This document shows positions 6,599 through 7,775 of a DNA stretch of 7,775 nucleotides, piece by piece. The DNA is from an uncultured Lachnospiraceae bacterium (GTDB lineage: Bacteria > Bacillota > Clostridia > Lachnospirales > Lachnospiraceae). The notes under the pieces were generated by a model. That model ran no database searches. It was not told the DNA's origin and saw only the letters and a program-made list of their open reading frames with translations. Each line of letters begins with the position of its first letter. Position 1 is the first letter of the stretch. Location of the stretch: positions 1-7,775 of the forward strand of contig CADCPL010000264.1 of assembly GCA_902803305.1 (NCBI GenBank). Reading direction: 5' to 3'. Made by a program: the position numbers and the translations under genes.

Positions 6599-7207
6599 AT
6601 GAATTTCGATAAGCCTCTTGTAGCCGGCAAGCTGCGCCGCTGGGAAAAATACCTCGAAGAATTCGAACTTCCTTCATGGACCGACATACCCGATATCGGT
6701 CTGTACATGGAGCAGGTGATAATCCTTCTGAAAGAATACCTCGATTACCTGCCTCCCGAGATCAAGGACGAGCAGATAATCACTGCTGCCACGATAAACA
6801 ATTACGTCCGTACAAAGATCATGCCCGAACCCGTGAAGAAAAAGTATTACAGGGAGCATATCGCATATCTTGTCATGATATGTACGATGAAGCAGATACT
6901 TCCCATTGCGGTCGTATCCACCATCATCCCTATGAACATACCGGTCGATGAGGTTGAGCGGATATACAGCAGATACGCGGAAAAGCATAAGACCACAAAG
7001 CAGTTTTTCCTCAACCAGATACGGCTTATCGCAGGGCCGATACTTGATCACAAGGAAATACCGGATGAATCGGCAAAAGATACCGAAGATCTTATCATAA
7101 TGTGCACCCTGTCGGCAGGCTTTTCAAGGCTTCTTGCCGAAAAGCTGCTGCTTCTTGACGGCAAGGATCTCTCAAACGGAGGAAGCATAGAACCAAAAAA
7201 GAGGTGA
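6599..7207 (+). CDS. DUF1836 protein, putative MerR-like helix-turn-helix regulator
   Basis: 202 residues matching DUF1836 as I know it from Firmicutes: LPSWTDIPDIGLYMEQVI at 24-41, then ITAATINNYVRTKIMPEPVKKKYYREHIAYL at 61-91, a winged-helix segment like the MerR DNA-binding region with TINNYV as the likely recognition helix, followed by a helical MKQILPI stretch near 97-103. The rest is predicted helical, with a lower-complexity tail ending in KKR. There is no membrane segment or signal peptide. The biochemical role of the family is not established; a cytoplasmic DNA-binding regulator is the best inference. The start is set by AAGGAG 6 nt upstream. It sits divergent from the DegV gene with promoters in the 168-bp gap, so it may control itself or DegV. 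Its last two codons and stop form one arm of a terminator shared with the GGDEF gene. Confidence 0.88.
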   Translation: MNFDKPLVAGKLRRWEKYLEEFELPSWTDIPDIGLYMEQVIILLKEYLDYLPPEIKDEQIITAATINNYVRTKIMPEPVKKKYYREHIAYLVMICTMKQILPIAVVSTIIPMNIPVDEVERIYSRYAEKHKTTKQFFLNQIRLIAGPILDHKEIPDESAKDTEDLIIMCTLSAGFSRLLAEKLLLLDGKDLSNGGSIEPKKR

Positions 7208-7220
7208 TCGCTCACCTCTT
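7199..7220. terminator. Bidirectional intrinsic terminator overlapping both converging stop codons
   Basis: AAGAGGTGA (7199-7207) and TCACCTCTT (7212-7220) make a perfect 9-bp stem with a TCGC loop. On the plus strand T-runs follow at 7224-7228 and 7232-7237; on the minus strand four Ts follow directly. Each arm is also the Lys-Arg-stop end of one gene (DUF1836 on plus, GGDEF on minus). Confidence 0.85.
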
Positions 7221-7775
7221 ATGTTTTTCTCTTTTTTCCTTGTACATTTCCTGATCCGCAAGCTCTATCAACGCGCTCAGCGGTCTCTCATTATCATAAG
7301 GGACCATGTTGTAGCCTATGCTCGCATCGAGCACATAAGGTCTCGTCCCGCTCTGTGACAGTTCCTCCATCGCCTTTCGTATACGCTCTATATCATCTTC
7401 AACGTCCATCGCAGACTTACCTTTTCCGAATACGACAAACTCATCACCGCCGTATCTCATGAGGAGTTCTTCCTTATTTCTCGTCTTCCGAAGGACATCG
7501 GCCATATCGCATATCATCCTGTCACCGGTCTCGTGTCCCAGACTGTCATTTACTTTCTTGAGACCGTCAAGATCAAGAAAGATAAAGAACATGTTCTCAC
7601 GCGCAGCTCTTGCCTCAATTGTCATCTTCTCCGAGAACTTGAAGAATCCGGCACGATTATATACGTGAGTCATCGGATCAAATACCCACATCTCATCAAG
7701 GGTCTTGATCATCTTCTGCATTTTTCGGATGTTGCTTATCTGTTCCATGACCGTAGACAGTGTCATCATGAGGAC
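7212..7775 (-). CDS. GGDEF-domain protein, probable diguanylate cyclase, N-terminus cut by window edge
   Basis: 187 residues are visible, open to the right edge, so the N-terminal part is missing; the ATG at 7769 is preceded by further open frame and is not a reliable start. Residues (from that ATG) 1-28 look like the helical linker that joins a sensor to the catalytic domain. The domain follows: FDPMTHVYNRAGF at 30-42, FLDLDGLKKVND at 64-75 with the metal-binding aspartates, the intact signature GGDEF at 107-111, and DASIGY at 148-153. An intact motif predicts synthesis of cyclic di-GMP from two GTP in the cytoplasm. The product-inhibition RxxD motif usually found five residues before GGDEF is NKEE here. 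The gene ends in Lys-Arg-stop inside the shared terminator. The sensory input cannot be judged from the part seen. Confidence 0.92.
   Translation of the reverse strand, partial: VLMMTLSTVMEQISNIRKMQKMIKTLDEMWVFDPMTHVYNRAGFFKFSEKMTIEARAARENMFFIFLDLDGLKKVNDSLGHETGDRMICDMADVLRKTRNKEELLMRYGGDEFVVFGKGKSAMDVEDDIERIRKAMEELSQSGTRPYVLDASIGYNMVPYDNERPLSALIELADQEMYKEKREKHKR

Overview
The window looks like chromosomal DNA of a low-to-mid GC Gram-positive anaerobe, most likely a clostridial species of the Lachnospiraceae type. This rests on clear Shine-Dalgarno sites at several genes, frequent ATA isoleucine codons, and the gene set (Dlt-like adenylation enzyme and carrier protein, DegV, DUF1836, Nudix-PgeF). 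The genus is a guess. There is no rRNA, tRNA, mobile element or CRISPR array, and no gap over 300 bases lacks a gene.

Layout. From 4116 down to the left edge, the minus strand carries one tight operon of four genes: a Nudix-PgeF fusion, a DltA-like amino-acid adenylating enzyme, a DltC-like carrier protein, and an MBOAT O-acyltransferase cut by the window edge. Gaps are 16 bp, 1 bp and a 1-bp overlap (TAATG). Divergent from it is a MATE-family exporter (4183-5553, plus), which converges on a DegV-family fatty-acid-binding protein (5567-6430, minus). DegV diverges from a DUF1836 putative regulator (6599-7207, plus), which converges on a GGDEF diguanylate cyclase running off the right edge (minus).

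How the genes fit together. The adenylating enzyme would load an amino acid onto the carrier's phosphopantetheine, and the MBOAT protein would help pass it outside to a cell-surface polymer, as in D-alanylation of teichoic acids. Three things depart from the textbook dlt operon: the order is A-C-B, the adenylation pocket lacks the cysteine typical of D-Ala-specific DltA, and the MBOAT protein looks closer to the AlgI group than to classical DltB. The substrate and the acceptor polymer are therefore open. The leading gene joins a nucleotide-sanitising Nudix domain to PgeF, which is linked to peptidoglycan fidelity and purine nucleoside metabolism.

Regulatory DNA is the other point of interest. 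The 66-bp divergent region at 4117-4182 has two TATAAT boxes, each exactly 7 nt before an ATG with no ribosome binding site, around an 8-bp inverted repeat; this suggests two leaderless genes under shared control. A second palindrome sits on the DUF1836 promoter. A bidirectional terminator at 7199-7220 also encodes the last two codons and stop of both converging genes.
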